Below, piece by piece: positions 61,680 to 64,000 of a stretch of 64,000 bases of DNA. The stretch spans positions 16,475-80,474 of the forward strand of contig JADJHJ010000016.1 in assembly GCA_016707605.1 (NCBI GenBank), in the 5' to 3' direction. This DNA comes from Candidatus Promineofilum glycogenicum (GTDB lineage: Bacteria > Chloroflexota > Anaerolineae > Promineifilales > Promineifilaceae). How positions within the stretch are numbered: the stretch's first letter is position 1; every line of letters begins with the position of its first letter. The position numbers and the translations under genes are program-made. The notes under the pieces were generated by a model that was not told where the DNA came from, searched no databases, and worked only from the letters and a program-made list of their open reading frames with translations.

Positions 61680-62615
61680 ATGTCCGCGAATCTAAATGGC
61701 ATGGCCCGCGCGCTATCCAGCAACCGGCGCGAGACGATCAAGAACTACATTTTCCTGACGCTTGGCGCGGCGATCATGATCGTCAACTTCAACATCTTCA
61801 TGGCCCCCGGCAACATCGCCCCCGGCGGCGTGGGCGGGCTGTCGCTCATCCTCAACAATTACACCGGCATCCCGCTGGGCACGGGCATGTTGCTGCTCAG
61901 CATCCCCCTCATCGGGCTGGGCTTCCTGAAACTGGGCCGCTTCCGCTTCCTGGTGCGCACGCTCTACGTGACCATCTTCTATACCGTGGGCGTTGACCTG
62001 ACGGCGCGCTTCTTCCCGCCGGGCGGCATCGTTGACGACCTGTTGCTGAACGCGCTCTACGGCGGCGTGCTGGGCGGCATCGGCTATGGGCTGGTCGTGC
62101 GCGGCCGGGGCATGGTCAGCGGCACGGGCATCATCAGCCGTGTGCTGCAACTGCGGACGGGCATCCCGGTCAGCCAGCTCTATCTGGTCATCGACGGCTT
62201 CGTGATTATCGCCCTGGGCCTGACCTTCGGCTGGGAGCGGGCGCTGTATGGCTGGATGATGCTGTTCATCTGGGGGCTGGCCTCGGACTACGTGCTGGAG
62301 GGGCCGAGCGTGGTGCGCATCGTCTTCATCGTCACCAACTGGCCGGAGGCGGTGGCCGACGTGCTGATGGAGCGGCTGCGCGTCGGCGTGACGCGCTGGA
62401 CGGGCGAGGGGATGTACACGGCCGAGGAGCGGGCCATCCTCTTCTGCACCGTGACGCGGCCCGACGTGGAGGTACTGCGCTCGGTCGTGGCCGAGATCGA
62501 TCCGGCGGCCTTCGTCGTCATCGGCCAGGGGCACCAGGCCAGCGGCGGCATCGTCCGGCCGCCTGACCTGGCCAAAGTGACGGTCGCGGCGGGCGAAGCG
62601 CAGGACGTAGCTTAA
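61680..62615 (+). CDS. YitT-family membrane protein with DUF2179 domain
   Basis: 311 residues. An N-terminal basic stretch is followed by five helices (YIFLTLGAAIMIVNFNIF, LGTGMLLLSIPLIGLGFL and others), with GNIAPGGVGGLSLILNN and LLNALYGGVLGGIGYGLVVR typical of the YitT family. The C-terminal 80 residues (YTAEERAILFCTVTRPDVEV and AAFVVIGQGHQASGG) are the DUF2179 domain. AAAGGAAAACAC precedes the ATG. Function of the family is not established. The upstream YfhO frame overlaps it but is very likely an artefact or run-on. Confidence 0.9.
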   Translation: MSANLNGMARALSSNRRETIKNYIFLTLGAAIMIVNFNIFMAPGNIAPGGVGGLSLILNNYTGIPLGTGMLLLSIPLIGLGFLKLGRFRFLVRTLYVTIFYTVGVDLTARFFPPGGIVDDLLLNALYGGVLGGIGYGLVVRGRGMVSGTGIISRVLQLRTGIPVSQLYLVIDGFVIIALGLTFGWERALYGWMMLFIWGLASDYVLEGPSVVRIVFIVTNWPEAVADVLMERLRVGVTRWTGEGMYTAEERAILFCTVTRPDVEVLRSVVAEIDPAAFVVIGQGHQASGGIVRPPDLAKVTVAAGEAQDVA

Positions 62616-62709
62616 TCGTTGCTCAGGCGGCGTGCATCGCCGGCCGGTTTCGGCTATCCTTCGCAGTCGTCAGGAGTTGAAGCGAGCAGTCTGGAAGAGT
62701 GGGGTAGCC

Positions 62710-64000
62710 GTGTCTAGAGCGATGATACGAGTCGTTATACTTCTCGCCGTGGCGATGTTGAGCGTGGCCGGGTGCAGCCTCATGCAGCCGCAGCCGGAAC
62801 TCATCATTCCCACGCCGCCGGTGGCCACACCGGCTCTGTTCATTCCCGACGCCCAGGGGGAGATCACCACCGACCCGGTTAGCGACGTTGTACCCAACAT
62901 CGACCCGGCCATCGAGGCCCTGATCCTGGAGGCTTCACAGCAGCAGCTCATCGCCTACGTGCGCCAGATGGAGAGCTTCGGCACGCGCAACGCCTTCAGC
63001 GACACGCAGTCGGAGACGTTCGGCATCGGCGCGGCGCGGCGCTGGATCTTCAACGAGTTCGTGCGCGTGGGCAACGGGCGGCTGACGGTCGAGTTCCAGG
63101 ACTTCCCCATGAACTACAGCGGCTATGCCGCCGACCAGAGCAACGTCGTGGCCATGTTGCCGGGCAAGGGCGGCGGCAGCGGCATCGTCGTCCTGATGGC
63201 CCACTACGACAACCGCCCGGCCGACGCCACCGACGGCCTCAGCCGGGCCACCGGGGCCAACGACAACGCCTCCGGCATCGCCCTGCTGCTGGAGACGGCG
63301 CGGATCATGAGTTCGCGCGACTGGAACCAGACGGTCGTCTTCCTGGCCACGTCGGCCGAGGAGCAGGGGGCTTTCGGCGCGCGCTTCTTCGCCGAGAACG
63401 CCTTTCTGGATGGCAAGAACGTCATCGCCGCCATCAACTACGACGCCGTGGGCGGGCGGGCCGGCGTGCCGCAACACGTCCGCCTGTTCGCCGTCGACTA
63501 TCGCATCTCCAACAACGGGGCGCTCGGCCGCTATTACGAGTACATCGGCGGCCTCTATCTGCCCACCTTCCCGGTGCTCATCCAGGACGCGCTCGACCGC
63601 GAAGGGCGCTGGGGCGACCACCGCGAATTCGTCCGCGTCGGCTTTCCGGCCATCCGCGTCATCGAATCGGTCGAAGACCCCGACCTGGTTAACTCCAACC
63701 GCGACACGTGGGACCTGATCGACTACAACTACCTGCAACGGGTGGTGCAACTCAACCTGGCCGTGGCCGCCAATCTGGCCGGCGGGCCGCACCAGCCGCC
63801 GCCGCCGCTGGTGGCTTCGATGGCCGAGCCGGGGGCGTTCCTGCTGACCTGGGCACCCGATCCGGTCGCGGCGGGCTACGCCATCTCCTTCCGGCCGGTG
63901 GACTCGACCTACTACCCGACGTTCAGCTTCGTGCGCGCCGGCAACGCCGGCAACGTGGCCCTGACCGGCATTGACCCCAACGTGACCTACGCCGTCAGCA
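62710..64000 (+). CDS. M28-family metallopeptidase lipoprotein (3' end outside window)
   Basis: 430 residues are visible from the GTG at 62710; an ATG at 62722 is the alternative. The N-terminus IRVVIRLL-type helix (VVILLAVAMLSVAGC) ends in the lipobox SVAGC, so it is a lipoprotein. The M28 zinc site follows: LMAHYDNRP, GANDNASG, TSAEEQGAFGAR and INYDAVGG give the histidine, aspartate and glutamate ligands; HREFVRVGFPAIRVIES has the last one. After the peptidase, the frame continues into a fibronectin-III-like segment (PGAFLLTWAPDPVAAGYAIS). An extracellular aminopeptidase is likely. Confidence 0.88.
   Translation, partial: MSRAMIRVVILLAVAMLSVAGCSLMQPQPELIIPTPPVATPALFIPDAQGEITTDPVSDVVPNIDPAIEALILEASQQQLIAYVRQMESFGTRNAFSDTQSETFGIGAARRWIFNEFVRVGNGRLTVEFQDFPMNYSGYAADQSNVVAMLPGKGGGSGIVVLMAHYDNRPADATDGLSRATGANDNASGIALLLETARIMSSRDWNQTVVFLATSAEEQGAFGARFFAENAFLDGKNVIAAINYDAVGGRAGVPQHVRLFAVDYRISNNGALGRYYEYIGGLYLPTFPVLIQDALDREGRWGDHREFVRVGFPAIRVIESVEDPDLVNSNRDTWDLIDYNYLQRVVQLNLAVAANLAGGPHQPPPPLVASMAEPGAFLLTWAPDPVAAGYAISFRPVDSTYYPTFSFVRAGNAGNVALTGIDPNVTYAVS

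Larger units (their letters stand above)
58746..61996 (+). pseudogene. YfhO-like large membrane protein, frame broken by one base, stop probably lost
   Basis: From the GTG at 58746 (overlapping the GT39 stop as GTGA) the protein has about 12 helices, with LILARGDTFLYFYPYWSAAA and NSQAGFFYPLNWP near the start, FRVPARWLAVAALG later and a soluble C-terminal half ending LLLSDAHYPGWEATLDGAPA, typical of YfhO-like proteins. One G is missing near 60053 (LLAAGVGLAVLSIWG when restored). A family B repeat is read in frame at about residues 171-198. After the last helix (VSLLGLGVALAGVVMLMKRE) a family D half-repeat removes the natural stop and the frame runs through the following gene to 61996. Role unknown; relatives are proposed in cell-surface glycosylation. 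Confidence 0.72.

Overview
The window is 64 kb of GC-rich bacterial DNA, with roughly 56 protein genes, two tRNA-Glu genes and more than 25 palindromic interspersed repeats. The most likely host is a member of the Chloroflexota (Anaerolineae/Promineifilum-like). That is inferred from the carotenoid operon, the short EF-Ts, the F420-type oxidoreductase families, STAND/effector-type proteins and the abundant hairpin repeats. No rRNA or taxonomic marker here settles it.

Layout. 1-3.9 kb: glutamate synthase (gltB 3' end, gltD). 3.9-8.9 kb: a reverse-strand carotenoid operon (crtB, crtI, cytochrome P450, two-domain lycopene cyclase) behind a clear sigma70 promoter. 9-16 kb: PPOX/F420-type and LLM oxidoreductases, GNATs, an Elp3-like gene, a VapBC module, YcaQ-like and DinB proteins, tRNA-Glu(TTC). 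16-21.7 kb: double GNAT, MoxR ATPase plus CoxE-type VWA protein, then tyrS with an apparent tyrosine leader-peptide attenuator, and thpR. 21.9-32.5 kb: accessory region with an EAD/TIR-remnant/FGE protein, an MNT-HEPN module, a GT-C membrane protein, murJ with two unknown genes, and a STAND ATPase. 32.7-45.4 kb: galT, NYN RNase, pcrA, CNNM/CorC protein, tRNA-Glu(CTC), UbiB kinase, CHAD, J-domain protein and an ABC exporter. 45.5-51.3 kb: translation/envelope operon rpsB-tsf-pyrH-frr-uppS-cdsA followed by fbp. 51.4-56.3 kb: rho with a long leader, LysM/M23 peptidase, rlmN, HAD phosphatase. 56.4-64 kb: GT2, GT39 and YfhO-like membrane proteins, YitT-like protein, and the start of an M28 lipoprotein peptidase.

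Three themes stand out. (1) tyrS is preceded by a promoter, a 30-residue leader peptide with three consecutive Tyr codons, an antiterminator-competent segment 15 nt after the last Tyr codon, and an intrinsic terminator. This is a complete ribosome-mediated attenuator whose leader mRNA looks leaderless. (2) Hairpin repeats built from short tandem units (often 9 nt) occur between genes, nested in one another, and inside genes. Two copies of one family are translated in the same frame as the same 24-residue peptide in two membrane proteins; others supply shared C-terminal tails and stop codons. (3) At least nine genes are broken by single-base indels in short runs, mostly G/C, which looks more like residual sequencing error than gene decay. 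Many promoters also place the -10 box only 6-10 nt before the start codon, suggesting widespread leaderless mRNAs.
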